This document shows, piece after piece, positions 11,350 to 22,447 of a stretch of DNA of 64,000 nt; within the stretch, counting starts at the first letter, position 1, and every line of letters begins with the position of its first letter. Below the pieces are notes generated by a model, which was given only the letters and a program-made list of their open reading frames with translations, did not search any database and was not told the origin of the DNA. The DNA comes from Diatrype stigma. Its lineage: Eukaryota > Ascomycota > Sordariomycetes > Xylariales > Diatrypaceae. Location of the stretch: assembly GCA_022225965.2 (NCBI GenBank), contig JAKJXP020000039.1, positions 62,001 through 126,000 of the forward strand. Reading direction: 5' to 3'. A program made the position numbers and the translations under genes.

Positions 11350-12600
11350 TAATTTGTTTTTATTTATTTGTTTCATTGACGGTTGTTTCCGAATTTAATA
11401 TTGCGTTTACGTTTTCGGGCGTTTTTGCCGCGGAATTTTTTACGTAGATTGCTTCTGTAATTGCCACGGTATAAACGAAATCCTTTTCGTAAATTTAAGC
11501 CTTTGCCTTTATTATTGCCGTTATAATTGCCGTAAAAGCTATTTTTTAATAACTTTGTTATAGTACCGTTTTAATTGGCTTGGTTTTCGAAATATAAGGA
11601 TAGGGCTATTAGTAAAAGACGATTTGGTATTTCGATTTATTTATTGGCGCCGAATAGTTTTTAATTAATGAATCTATATTATTCCTTTTCGAAATTGGGA
11701 GCGGAAATAAACGCCTATGGTTATATTAGTACTGCCTGTTTATAGGAAATGAATTTGTTTTCGAGATATTAAAGTCAGTTATTAAGACGGAAATTAAATT
11801 CGGGAATAACAAATATTTATTGCAATTATGGGTAAATTGCGTTATAAATATAAGTTATTAGCTGCATAGACGTTTCCATGCCTGCCGCTTTGTAATATTT
11901 CATGTACTTTATTGTTTATATGCGAACGGATACGTTGGTATGGACATAATTAAGATTATATTGGTCCTTTAATAAAAATAGCAATGCATTAGTTTTTTTA
12001 ATTTTGAACCGTTGAATAACTTTATTTAATAAGGCGTTTAAATTTCCGAATAAAATCGTTTTCATGTTTTAATTAATTTCTGTTGCCCATTAAGTTTAAG
12101 CGTTTTTACGGAGCAATTGGGGAAAATCTTTAGTAATAATTTCGGCTTTATTCGGATTTTAGGCATACTTACGGATTATAGTTATAAAAAGCTGCATATT
12201 ACGCCAATAAACATTTATACCGATTTGGGCGAAATTACCCGTTCCAAAAGAAGGTTCGAGGTTAGGATTTAAAAAACCGATATTTTGGAGCTTTCATTTA
12301 CGGATAAAAGAATCCTTAAATTAATTGTTTCCAAAAAACTGAAAAGCTGTCTTAATAATATCGATAAACTTTTTAAGGCCTAAATCCTTTAATTCATCGG
12401 GCAAAACGACAGTTCCACTTAAACCTTAAGCGGGAGCGTTAATTCCCGCAAAGGGATCTTCCGGGTTTGAAGACCCATTAAAAGAAAATGCTCCCGTACT
12501 TAAACCTAACGGTCCAGTCCCGGTATTAAACATATCTTCGTTATTAGAATTAAACAAATATATACTTAAAAATGAAAACATTAAAGGGATATAATGGGCT
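11350..12600 (-). pseudogene. Nested element gag, degraded
   Basis: Minus-strand translation from about 12560 reads NEDMFNTGTGPLGLSTGAF, then LPDELKDLGLKKFIDIIKTA, then a central part with FGNLNALLNKVIQRFKIKKT and YMKYYKAAGMETSMQLITYI. It ends near 11420 in an arginine, lysine and asparagine-rich stretch (LRKGFRLYRGNYRSNLRKKF) that looks like a basic nucleocapsid tail. Stops are mostly TAA and TAG. The assignment rests on position (first after the 5' LTR) and the basic tail. Confidence 0.6.
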
Positions 12601-13712
12601 TTTTATTTTTAAGGGGCTTCTTGTTGGTATAAGGCTAATGTTGCTTATTAATTTTTGTCCTGTAAATATTCTAACTATAGGCGTTCGAATTTATCTATAA
12701 TGTTTTCGGCTAAATTGTCCTAATGTATTGGTATAAAAATGTTCCTAAAAGGGATTTCTGGAGATGTATCTTGCAAACCGAAAGGTAACCTTTTTTTTGG
12801 TATCTTAAGGGTCTATTTCGGGCTATCGTTAATCTGTTTTTTCCATTCTTAATTACCGTTACCGTTGTTATTATCCGAAGGAGTATCTTATATAAGGGCA
12901 AGGTCTGGAAACTTTTCGATAACGTACTTTTCGATTTTCAAATAAGCCTGTTTAAATCTCCAATGATCGACAATTCACTTAGCCGGGTATTGGATAAATG
13001 GGGCAAAAAAGTTTCTAATAATTCGCTTAAATTCTAATAAAAAGGAGTAATTATATTTTAAAAATAGCTCATAAATTTTAAGAACAATATTTTTTAATAA
13101 TGGATTATGCTTAAAGTAATCTAAGTAATCGACAATAAAATTTGATACAGCTATAAGGATATTTTCCATTATAAACATAAGGATGCAATAGGGTTTTAAA
13201 TATCGAAGTCGTAATATAAAACGACGACCTTAAAAGGATAAACAATCGATAAATATTCGAATTACCGTAAAATAGGAATCTTTTTAATCGTCTTGATGAG
13301 GAAAAGACAAATCTAATAATTCCAGGAATGAAACCGATTAGTATGGGACCACTTTCGATAACTTATATTGTTTTGTAAATACCGACGCTTAAGGTAAGCA
13401 ATCGAATTTCGAAAAAAAACAAACAAAATGGATATTAAAATAAACGTTCTTGTTTTCCGAAAACGAAAATGAAAACAAATAAATAAAAAGGGATTATCGC
13501 ATTAATTAATTAATAACAAAAGGATAAATAAATGGGGCTTAAAGGACCTAGTCGGTCGGCTCTAAGGCCGATATACGCCATTATAACGACTAAGCTCGAA
13601 AAAACCGAAAAATCGGTTTGCAGCTTAATAAATAAGGGACATAATTGTTTATATGGATCAAAAACCCGAATGGTATATGGTTATAATGGTACACAAGGAA
13701 ATGCTACCAAGT

Positions 13713-13869
13713 TATAAAGATAAACTTTAAGTAAAAGACGATGATGATTCTTTTAAGAAAAGACTAAGTTACAGCTAAGCTGGTGAAATTTATTAATACA
13801 ATGGAAAATAGGACCTACTGTCTTTTGGCTAAAAGAAGGAGCTTCCAAGCAGGGAAGCTTCCTGTAACA
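13713..13869 (-). repeat. 5' LTR of nested element
   Basis: 157 bp direct copy of 4005-4161. It retains CCTGTAACA at 13861-13869, which on the element's own strand is a canonical TG start. It is followed by AAAAA, the right copy of the target duplication. Confidence 0.92.
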
Positions 13870-13874
13870 AAAAA

Positions 13875-16170
13875 ATCCTTAAGCCTTTACGAAAGTTTAT
13901 TTCGAATATGCTCGATAACATGGCCGTATAAACAAACATTCGAAAGCAACTTTATAAACGAATAATCCTATTTTTTAAAAGGCTTTTAAGTTTCGGCATA
14001 GTTATTAATACAGCTAAATCTTTAATGTTTATTCGTAAAGGAATTTTCTTGGAATTTCTGATTTCCGAAAACGGAATCGAAGCCGATTTTGTTAAGGTTA
14101 TTGCCATTCGAAATCGACTTAAGCCCGAAATTATAACGCAAATACGTAGCTTTATAAATGCAGCTGGTTATTTTTATTATTTCATTAATTATTATTTTCG
14201 CCTTGCAATCCTTTTAATAGCACTAATAAAAAGCCCGAAAAATAAACGCGTAACTTTATTCCCGAAAGTTACAGCAGTCTGGAAGGAAATCCGTAAAAAG
14301 ATTACCATAATTCCAATAATACGTACGTTCGATTAAAAAAAGCCCTCCGTAATCGAAACCGACGCTTCGTAAAACGACGTCGATGCCGCTTTATTATAAC
14401 CTTATATGCACATAAATGGCAATACCGCTTTCCATTTTATTGCTTACTTTTCGAAAAAATTAATTAATATATAATTACGATATTTTACATAAGAACGAAA
14501 ACTTTTAGGAATTATGTTAATATTTCAGCATTAGCGGCATTAAATAAAAAAAAGCGAAATTACGGTAATTACGGATTACGAATCCCTAAAAATCCTTAAT
14601 ACGAAAACCGAATAATCCGTTCGGATCGTTAAATTCCTAAATGTTATTAAATATTATGGCATTCGTATTTATTATAAATCAAAAAAAGCTAACGTTTTTA
14701 CGGATTACTTATTCAAATTTCCGAAATAAACCAAAACGTTAATGCCTTTCGATAAATTATTTCCTAACGAAATCGAACCTATCCGAAAATCCGATTAATT
14801 AAACCGAATTAACCTTTAAGCCATTTTCGAATTCCTACGTTTCAAAATAGCCTTATTTCCTGCCATTTTACCGAACTTTATCGATAAGCACTTTTTTCTT
14901 TTCCGAAATAAGTTATATAAAACGGTAGCATACGAAAAAATTCCGGGTAATCCTTTATATCCTAAAGGTACCGCAATAAACGTATAAACTTTATAAAAGA
15001 TTCTAGAATATAATAATTTTTTAATACAACTAAAAAAAATCCATTACGAAAAAGAATACTATATAATCGAAATTATATTCCGGGAAATCCAAAAGCAATT
15101 CTGGTACCCAAAAATCGTACTTGCAGCACAACAAGTTACGATTAAATATCCGAATTATTAATTAATAAAGAAACCGAATTCTTTTTTGCCCGATTTAAAT
15201 CCCATATAATTTTCCATTCCTTTTATACGATAAATAATTAATTATACGGCAATAAATAAATTACATATCTTCGTTACCGTTAAATACGCAATAAAATGAA
15301 TTAAAGCTAAAATTATACCGATTACTTAATTCGTTAATACCATTCCTATACTCGATAAAATCGAAACCACTTTCGATTATCCAAAAGAATAAATTAATAA
15401 TAACGAAAAGGCCTTCATAAGCGAAGCCGCTATTAAATAAAACAAAACGTATAATACAAAAATAAAATTAATTATATCCGTAAAACCCAAAGGTAACGAT
15501 AAAATTAAAAAAATTAATTAAAACCTAAAATACATTATGATTTAAAAATACGCAGCAAATCCAACGCCAAAAAACCTTAATAAATTACTTTAACGTATTA
15601 TAATAATATATAATCGAATATTTAAACCGAATGGCTATAGTTCTTTTTTTATATTATACGGCACTTAACCTTCTTAAAAACAATCCCGGACCGAATATTC
15701 CGAATACGTTCGTAAACCGACAGAAAAGGAAAAAATCGAAAACAAATGCCGACTAATAAAACAGCATAAAACATCGCTAACCAGGTTACGATTTAATAAT
15801 ATAAAGGTTTCGCGAAATCAAATAAAAACGTACCTTTAAGAAAAAAAAGGCTTAATCCGTATTTACGCCCCCGGCGATTAAGTTCTTTATATACGTTAAT
15901 GCAAAAAAAAACACGAACCGTATTACGATAAACCTTAGGCCATCGCTAGTTGCTATTAAAAAAACACCTATCATTTACAAAGCCCGGGAAAAATACAGCT
16001 ATAAAACAAATATAACGGCACTAATTTATTCCCAGCTTACGTAAAAAACGGGCACCCCGTAAAAAGCTTTTAATACGCCAGCAAGCGGCTTTTAAAACAG
16101 GATTATCGGCGCTTACTTAAAAAGAAAAATCTTACGATAATCGAGAACGATCTAATTAAAAAAAGGGAAT
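13875..16170 (+). pseudogene. Outer element RT remainder, RNase H and integrase, degraded
   Basis: The frame broken at 4004 resumes here. RT: MLDNMAV at 13908-13928 stands for the catalytic LDD motif with its second aspartate changed to asparagine. FLISENGIEAD and IRSFINAAGYF follow, typical Gypsy RT-to-RNase H sequence. RNase H: VIETDAS at about 14349-14369, ELLGIM-like and ITDYESL segments. Integrase from about 14.86 kb: IIEIIFREIQKQFWYPKI, IFVTVKYAIK, and VKPKGNDKIKKIN, equivalent to the HPQGNG-x-VER-x-N motif. The C-terminal part to 16.15 kb includes YNRIFKPNGYSSFFILYGT. Stops are numerous. Confidence 0.85.
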
Positions 16171-16172
16171 AA

Positions 16173-16417
16173 TATGGATCCCTAAGGCAATAAATGCCAA
16201 AACTAAGGCATTCGGCTAATTAAATAATAGGAAATAAATTCCTAAGAAATTCACTTCTGCAACTGTATTGTATTTAAATATAAGTCAGAAAACCTTTTAT
16301 TTCCTTTTCTTCTTTTCCTTTCCTTTAAAAACAACAATTACAACAAAAACCCTTAGAACTTAATACTTAGCTGGATCAGTAATAATTAAGTAATTGGGGT
16401 TAGTTGCAATACGCACA
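16173..16417 (+). repeat. Right (3') LTR of outer Gypsy element
   Basis: 245 bp matching 838-1082 throughout, including the shared CCCTAAGGCAATAAAT block near the start and the pyrimidine-rich centre. It ends ACGCACA. The base just after allows a five-base AAGCG match with the left flank. It is less mutated than the left copy. Confidence 0.92.
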
Positions 16418-17495
16418 AGCGGATTGGAAAAGCGCATGCCTCCAGCTGTGCATACCTACTTACATAATGGCATTATCCTATTCCATCTGGTAAATACCTG
16501 CATATATATGCATATGTGGGCAGTGTATAAATAATTGATGCATTACGTTCAATGGCATTGTGCATTGTGTAGGTATCATACCTGGTGTGCATACTTCAGT
16601 ATCATCACCTAGTTCCCATCAATCCATTGTTCAACATGGGGATAGCCAATGGATTTATAAATTTATAGCCCCCACCGGCTTACCTAGGGCCCCTTTTAAT
16701 GATCGCATTCTACTATGTAGCAGCATGTTCCGCGCACCTTACTTATATACTAGCTGCCTACCAACCTAGACCCTGGATGCTCTATGCATGATTGTGATTA
16801 TGGAGATGGATTTGTCATGACTTGCAACTAGATATCTATCTGTCTGTCTGTCTGGCCGTCTTATCGCACCCCGAGCATTTATATGCGTCTCAACCATGCC
16901 GAGCCTAGGCGAGAAAGCCAAGCGGGGGATATTTGGAATCCCAGTTGCTCGACCAGTTAGCGGCCGACCCGACGATAAGCCCAACTATCTGTCGAACTCG
17001 GGGCGACTTATCAAGCCCCTCCTTATCAACACCAACAGGTCCCGTTGCTTTGCTCCCACGCGAGCCATGGAAATTAAGGTAGTCTAGTGGGATCCGGCTC
17101 CAACACCCGCAACTACGTCTCCGCTGCACCGGGTGTCCGAGGTGTACATGGTAGGTAGTCCAGATAGCAACGCAGATAACGACGCAGATAGCCACGCAGA
17201 TAGCAACGCGCCCGTCGTTTCGTTCGATCTACTATGACGTGTAACCTATCTAGGTTGCTCGGTATTCACGGGCGTATAACTACATGGAGATAGATATACA
17301 CTTTCCGTCCATGCGGGGTAACCCAGGTCTTCCCAGATCTCCCCAGGTATATATAGCAGCGTAGCTTTGCTACCAGGCCGATGCTACGTACGATAGATGC
17401 TGTTGCCTTTGAATCTCAGTTTTACCCCTGAGATATATGAAGTGATTCTCCTCTTAGATCTCAGCTAGAACCAGCAAAAGGAGTAGCAGCAAACC
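16418..17495. other. Intergenic spacer right of the retrotransposon block
   Basis: 1.1 kb of mixed composition without a supportable gene. It contains a short TCTG-type microsatellite near 16840 and a four-copy 12-bp tandem repeat at 17161-17208. Small open frames here have no recognisable protein features. Confidence 0.6.
17161..17208. repeat. Tandem repeat, four copies of a 12-bp unit
   Basis: Four adjacent 12-bp units of the form CAGATAGCAACG: units 1 and 4 are identical, units 2 and 3 differ at a few bases. Confidence 0.85.
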
Positions 17496-18388
17496 ATGGG
17501 CAAGACTGGGATCCGTACCGTGGGCAAAGTAAGCTTCGATACACCCGCATCGGAGCAGAAAGTCCTTCACGTAAGCCCAAGCCGTGTTACCCCTCCTGAA
17601 GCTTGATTGCAAACTGACACTGCTTTGTAGAATCGGTGGCACCCTGACAGTCAGTCATCATTGATCTTGTCTTCACCCCTATATACTATATGTATATATA
17701 TATTCTGAACATTGAGCTCACCAAACCCGGCGGCGGCAGTCCCCTTCGCCGGTACGATCAAGGATGGGGAAACCGTCAAGATCGAATGTCTAGATTGGAC
17801 CGGGGGCCAGATAGGGAACAACGACAGCGCAGACGACATCCGCAATGTCGACTTGACTCAGATTCATTACCTGACGGGCCCCTTTGAAATCGAGGGCGCT
17901 CAGCCCGGTGACCTCCTGTTGGTCGAGATCATGGATGTCCAGCCATTCGAGGACCAGCCCTGGGGTTTCACGGGTATCTTTCACCCTGACAACGGCGGAG
18001 GCTTCCTGGACGAGATTTATCCCTCGGCGTGAGTACCTACGCCCCCTGAGCTGGCTTGAAGCTGCGACAGGACAGACTTCAATCTTTGCCTCCATCCCGT
18101 CTCTCCTTGCCCTGTCAGCTGATGTTTTTGCGCAGTGCAAAGGCTATCTGGGATTTCGAGGGGATCTACTGTACTTCGAGGCACATCCCCCACGTCAAGT
18201 TCGCCGGCCTCATCCACCCAGGGATCCTCGGTTGCGCCCCTTCGGCTGAGGTCCTCGCGACTTGGAATCAGCGGGAGGGCGACCTGATCGCCGCCAATAA
18301 GCTCGAACGGAAGGTTGCTCTGCCCCCTGAGCCGACGAGTGCCCGTACGTGCCTAGCCCTAGGTGTTCCTGCAGTTGTCCCCTACTAG
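17496..18388 (+). pseudogene. Formamidase (acetamidase/formamidase family), 3' half missing
   Basis: The intact enzyme hydrolyses formamide to formate and ammonia in the cytosol. Four exons are visible: 17496-17570, 17631-17653, 17717-18028 and 18136 to about 18344. They encode GIRTVGKVSFDTPASEQKV, NRWHPD, VKIECLDWTGGQIGNNDSAD, DVQPFEDQPWGFTGIF and IYCTSRHIPHVKFAGLIHPG, all strongly typical of fungal formamidase. The remnant ends near LPPEPTSA at about residue 185-190 of a family usually about 410 residues long. A GTACGT donor follows, but no later exon exists: a run of 22 G (18402-18423) comes next and then unrelated sequence. The second intron boundary (donor 17654) is uncertain. Either a true truncation or an assembly join. 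Confidence 0.85.
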
Positions 18389-18401
18389 AGTTGATGGTCG
18401 T

Positions 18402-18423
18402 GGGGGGGGGGGGGGGGGGGGGG
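18402..18423 (+). repeat. Poly-G tract of 22 bases
   Basis: Uninterrupted run of 22 G, placed where the formamidase gene loses its remaining exons. Confidence 0.98.
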
Positions 18424-18901
18424 TCGGTATATAACAGACCATGATAGATACCTACGCATATGCGAAAGTGATCGACGGGTGATGTTGGTCCCACGAAGGA
18501 TTATACAATGCGCCTCTCGTAACGTCCATTTGCACACCGATGTGATTTCGATCCTGAATATACATTGTGAAGCTCGGCCTCGGTATGACGCCGAGTGACT
18601 AAGAATAAGTATGTCTACGTAGTTATTAAGACCTCTAACGATATCTCTTGCCCTTGCCCAGATCATGGCCAACATCATTGGCGATCCTGCGTCTCACTCA
18701 TCACCTACCAACTGCATAAGATATTGGCCAGGGCCTGCTTACCAACCCTCAACAAGGTTGTTAAAACCTTTAAACAAGCAGGCCTCTTAGGCTTCTAGTC
18801 GGTTTAACTTATGCGCGCCGATCCCTTCATTTACTTGTTCGACTTAAGTTTACAGTGTTTCGTCTATATCCTGTGACGCCCTCTGCAATAGCTAGGTTTC
18901 G
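18424..18901. other. Spacer between formamidase remnant and glycosyltransferase gene
   Basis: 478 bp read in all frames for further formamidase exons; none found. It must contain the promoter of the gene starting at 18902. Nothing else recognised. Confidence 0.6.
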
Positions 18902-20340
18902 ATGTTGGTTATCGCAAACTCGGGGCAGAATCGCCCTTTGCTCGTCTTCTGCCTTTGCTTCCTCTCCCTCTACAGCCTCATCGCCTTTTACCTCAGTGAA
19001 ACCTGTTACCACGACCCTTCATCCGTCTTCTGGCGCCCTGAGAAAGCGCGCCAGCTATCGTACTCAGCTATTCGAAAAGAACAGGCACGCATATTCGCCG
19101 ACGAGGCCGCGAAGCGTGAGCCGACAAAATGGGACAGGGTCACGGCGCCCCAGCTATGCATCGGTATCGGATCCGTAAGCCGACACGGCTTGTCGTACCT
19201 TAGAGAGACTCTAGGCTCGATCCTCGAAGGACTAGACGACCTTGAGCGGCGGAATATATATATCGTTGTCTTCCTAGCCCACAGCAATCAGTCCCAACAT
19301 GAAGACAGTGGCGCTGCCTGGCTTCGGAGCATGGCCGACAGCTTGCCCGCATACCCGGATGACCGTGAGATGCTAGAGGTGATCGAAAGGCTTGAGGAGA
19401 ATGGCGATTATGTATCCCATGCGCGTAAGCAAAAGATCGACTACTCTGTGCTGTTAGCAGAGTGTGCCAAGGTCAACCCGAACTACGTCATGACCCTTGA
19501 GGACGACGTGATCGCGCTGGACGGATGGTTCCATCGTACATTGAGCGCGCTCCGGACAGCTGGGAGGAAGACGCGGGAAATGGGGAAGGATCATTGCAAG
19601 TTTCTGCCTACCCTGCAACTTATTCACTTACATGTGTGATCACCAGTGTCATTCCTCTCTGGAAGATATCTTGCTCCCCTCCACACAAAAGACTGCAACG
19701 TGTCCGAAAGAGAACTTGCTAACTAAGGTATTATTCAGTTCTTTACCTTCGCATCTTCTATGATGGCCGTTTGATGGGCTGGAACAGGGAAGAGTGGCCC
19801 CGTTATCTCGGGATTAGTAGTCTCCTAGTCCTTGGCGAGCTTGCGCTCATCATCACCTTCCGATGGCACTCCCTTGTCATCCGCAGGTATATTTCCCCCA
19901 TATATATCATCCTCATTTGTGGTGTTTTCACACCCATGACTATCGGGCTATTCTTCGCCGCCGGTCGTAGTTGCATGTTCCCGAAACAACCTGGCGTCAG
20001 TCTCATGCAGAAGTACGGCTGCTGCGGTCAAGGTCTGGTGTTCCCCCTACAGCAAGTCGTCGAGGATTTGCTGCCACTTTACAGCACCACGACTGACTCG
20101 CATGCCGCTGTCGACACTTTCCTTGAAGACTACGCGAATGCGAACAATGAGCTACGGTGGGCTGTAACACCGGTCTTGATACAGCATGTCGGCGGCAAGA
20201 GTTCGCATGGGGTTGGTGACCAGCTGCATGGTCACTTTACTGATGATATGCCCTTTGAGTATAACTTCGAGATGAATGACCCAGTACAGCTGATGCACGA
20301 GCATCTTGCCTGGGTTGAAGAGTTGGCAGGCAACACATGA
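18902..20340 (+). CDS. PGAP4-like membrane glycosyltransferase
   Basis: Exons 18902-19595 and 19739-20340 give 431 residues. A transmembrane anchor lies at about 13-32 (LLVFCLCFLSLYSLIAFYL). A glycosyltransferase fold follows with MTLEDDVIALDGW, where E200-D201-D202 is the likely metal-binding DxD-type site. Two more transmembrane segments (about 246-265 and 270-300) interrupt the fold before a C-terminal CCGQGLVFPLQQVVEDLLPL segment. A tandem transmembrane insertion within the catalytic domain is characteristic of PGAP4 (TMEM246), a Golgi enzyme adding GalNAc to GPI anchors; fungal homologues have no firm substrate. The intron has a GC donor (GCAAGT at 19596) and a CTAAC branch point. Only this join gives the continuous HFLYLRIFYDGRLMGW. 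Confidence 0.85.
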
Positions 20341-21144
20341 AACGGGCGTGCGTGAAAGTCTCATAACATATGGGTTCTTCGCTATATTACTGTTATCTCC
20401 GTCATAATATAGTCATTGCATTTAGATAACTAGTCAAGATGGCCAACAATGGTCATGAACACTTACTCTCGATGGGAGCCTGGAACGATTGCTGTGATAA
20501 ACATGATCAGGGTGTTAATCCACTCTGCAGCGTCCACCAAGTGTCCCCCGATTCGTGTCCATGGACTATTTCCATGCATCTACGGAGCCTCAGATCTGGT
20601 GCGTATGATGTGGATACCAGGTAGGCTTTCCTCGTGGATACCCCTAGGGCTGTACGGACGAAATATAGTAGGTTGACACCCTGTTGCTGCGCCACACAGT
20701 CTATAGCCAACTATGCCATCGGGTAATAAGTCTCCCCGAAACCCCCTAGAATATCGATTTTACAATGTAAAATTTCCTTCGTTGGCAAACGAAGATCATT
20801 ATGTTTCCGAAGCATACCCCTATCAGTATTTACCATACGGTATTATACTTAACGGAGTCTGCCGCGGCACTCCGTGGCACTCCGTGGCAGGCTATGGGAT
20901 GATGGAATTGGAGGACGTAAGGGGATATCAGGATCATATGCACGTGCACTGCAGTATACCCCAACTGGCACACACGGAATCTATGGTCGTTACTGTAGTA
21001 CATAAGGAATCGATCCACCTCCGCATGATATCCCTGATTTCTCAATTGTAGGTGACATCCAATTAACTTCAACGCAACCCCTCCTAGGGATCATTCACTG
21101 GAATAGACAAACATCGCAACTGACAGATTGACTCATTGTCCAAA
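20341..21144. other. Intergenic spacer
   Basis: 804 bp. A 112-codon open frame at 20713-21051 lacks any recognisable domain and is not supported. A TGACTCA heptamer sits at 21129-21135, ten bases before the hydrolase ATG, too close to the start for a typical activator site. A small direct repeat (CACTCCGTGG twice) is at about 20869-20888. Confidence 0.5.
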
Positions 21145-22006
21145 ATGTCTAAGCGCTCCCTACTTCTCATCCCAGGCGCCTTCGCTGTGCCCGATCTTTA
21201 CGATTCCCTTGTCAACGCAGTAGCAGCCAAGGGCTACGAGATCAAGGCTTTGCACATGCCCAGCGTCGCCCCCGCGACGGGGCCTAAGGAGGGAGAACCA
21301 CCCACTATGTATGACGATGCGGCCTTTATTGCCAAGGAAGCCGAAAGCCTTGCCGACGAGGGCAAGGACGTCATTATCATGACGCATTCATACGGAGGCG
21401 TGCCAGGCACCGAGAGCGTGCGCGGCTTGAGCAAGACCGAGAGGCAGAAACAAGGCAAAAAGGGCGGGATTGTGAGACTCGCCTATATGACGTCCCTGGT
21501 TCTGGCAGTAGGAGACGCTGCCACGAGCGCGCAAGGAGACGTTAAGGAGCAGACTCCCTTTACCCTCGATGTTCGTTCGCCCCTGCGCCCATCAAGCCCC
21601 ATCTAATTTCAGCTCGCCTTGGTCCACATCTGGCTGACTGACGGGAAATTTGCAAAAACAGGATAAAGGTTGGCTATCTATGCCCGACATTGAGAAAGTC
21701 GCAATGACGTTCTCCGATGTCCCTAGTGAGGAGGCCCTACCGTTTGCAAGGCGGATGACAAAGCACTCGGCTGCCAGCTTCGCCAATCCGCTGACGTACG
21801 CCGGATACAAGGACGTGCCGGTGTCCTACTTGCTCTGCGAAGAAGACCTGGCGATATCTTCAAGTGCCCAGAGAGCGGGCATTGAGCTCATTGAACGGGA
21901 GAGTGGGCGACCGGTCGAGGTCACTAGTCTCAAAGCCGGCCATGCCCCTACCCTCAGTAGGCCCCAGGAGGTTGAGGATTGGGTTGTTGGCCTGTTTGAG
22001 AGTTAG
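21145..22006 (+). CDS. Alpha/beta-hydrolase fold protein
   Basis: Exons 21145-21570 and 21662-22006 (91-bp intron with a CTGAC branch point) give 256 residues. The N-terminus SLLLIPGAFAVPDLYDSLV is the oxyanion-loop region of AB-hydrolase_1 proteins. MTHSYGG carries the nucleophile serine, CEEDLAI the likely acidic residue and AGHAPTLS the catalytic histidine. The family is cytosolic and common in fungi, with esterase, lipase or hydrolase activity on small molecules; the substrate cannot be told. The ATG at 21145 gives MSKRSLL, typical of the family. The donor GTTCGT is weak but its join keeps frame and homology. Confidence 0.85.
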
Positions 22007-22447
22007 GTCAGAGGTATTGATGTGAGGAGGAACTTGTTCCCTGTATATTCTGATAAGATAAAGGGGTATGTAGAGATGCTCCCGTTATACGTTAGGCTAT
22101 GATAGCCCTAGGCAGCCGCCTTAGGCTTCAAAAGCAACCGCTGGGACGAATACTAACACAGTTCAACTGTTGAAACACGCTCTTTCACAATATTCGCCCA
22201 AGTTGACAGACCCGTACTCCAATCAGACAGTCTTTCGTTCCTCGTAAGTGAAACATCAAGTTGACTTTATGTAGTAAACTTCAAAGTATGATGCGGGGCT
22301 TGGAATTATGACGTCATTGGTTATTTGTCAATCGGTGCTTTGTATGAAGAACGGCGAATGGCGAACGGCGGACTTCGAACGAATCATTATTAACAACACA
22401 TTAGATCAGAGCGCACCTGTGATTTGACAGCAGACAGAAGCCATACA
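22007..22447. other. Intergenic spacer
   Basis: 441 bp between the hydrolase and the fructosamine kinase gene. It holds the promoter of the latter. No named site recognised. Confidence 0.5.

Larger units (their letters stand above)
4005..13869 (-). mobile_element. Nested Ty3/Gypsy LTR retrotransposon, RIP-inactivated, inserted in the outer RT gene
   Basis: 9,865 bp with 157-bp terminal repeats (4005-4161 and 13713-13869) and AAAAA on both sides (4000-4004 and 13870-13874). On its sense (minus) strand the LTR starts TGTTACAGG and ends CCTCACA in the least mutated copies. A purine tract reading AAAAGGGGGCAAGT on the minus strand (4162-4175) abuts the 3' LTR, confirming orientation. Order on the minus strand: gag about 12.6-11.4 kb, protease about 11-10.1 kb, RT and RNase H about 9.7-8.1 kb, integrase about 8.0-6.5 kb, then an extra ORF at 6209-4689. 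All frames carry many stops. A TGGTAGC motif begins a few bases after the 5' LTR (about 13703) and could be a primer-binding site. Confidence 0.93.
838..16417 (+). mobile_element. Outer Ty3/Gypsy LTR retrotransposon, RIP-inactivated and split by a nested element
   Basis: Two 245-bp direct repeats (838-1082 and 16173-16417) bound the unit. They differ only by transitions. The internal part encodes, in order on the plus strand, gag with a zinc knuckle, protease, reverse transcriptase, RNase H and integrase, the Ty3/Gypsy order. A purine-rich tract (16158-16172) sits just before the right LTR, as expected for a polypurine tract. A second element occupies 4005-13869; removing it leaves about 5.7 kb, a normal Gypsy length. 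The reading frames are full of TAA and TAG stops. The flanks carry AAGCG on the left (833-837) and AAGCG or AGCGG on the right (from 16417), depending on a one-base choice of LTR end. Confidence 0.93.

Noticed and set aside
838..16417. AT-rich block as inserted mitochondrial DNA or a centromere
   Set aside because: LTR pairs, target duplications and Gypsy protein motifs explain it fully; no mitochondrial genes were seen.
17120..17210. Tandem repeat near 17.16 kb as a CRISPR-like array
   Set aside because: Units are 12 bp with no spacers, and the genome is fungal.
20713..21051. 112-codon open frame as a gene
   Set aside because: No recognisable domain, no coherent neighbours or splice signals; open frames of this length occur by chance.
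21129..21135. TGACTCA before the alpha/beta hydrolase as a control element
   Set aside because: Only ten bases from the ATG and no link to amino-acid metabolism; consistent with chance.
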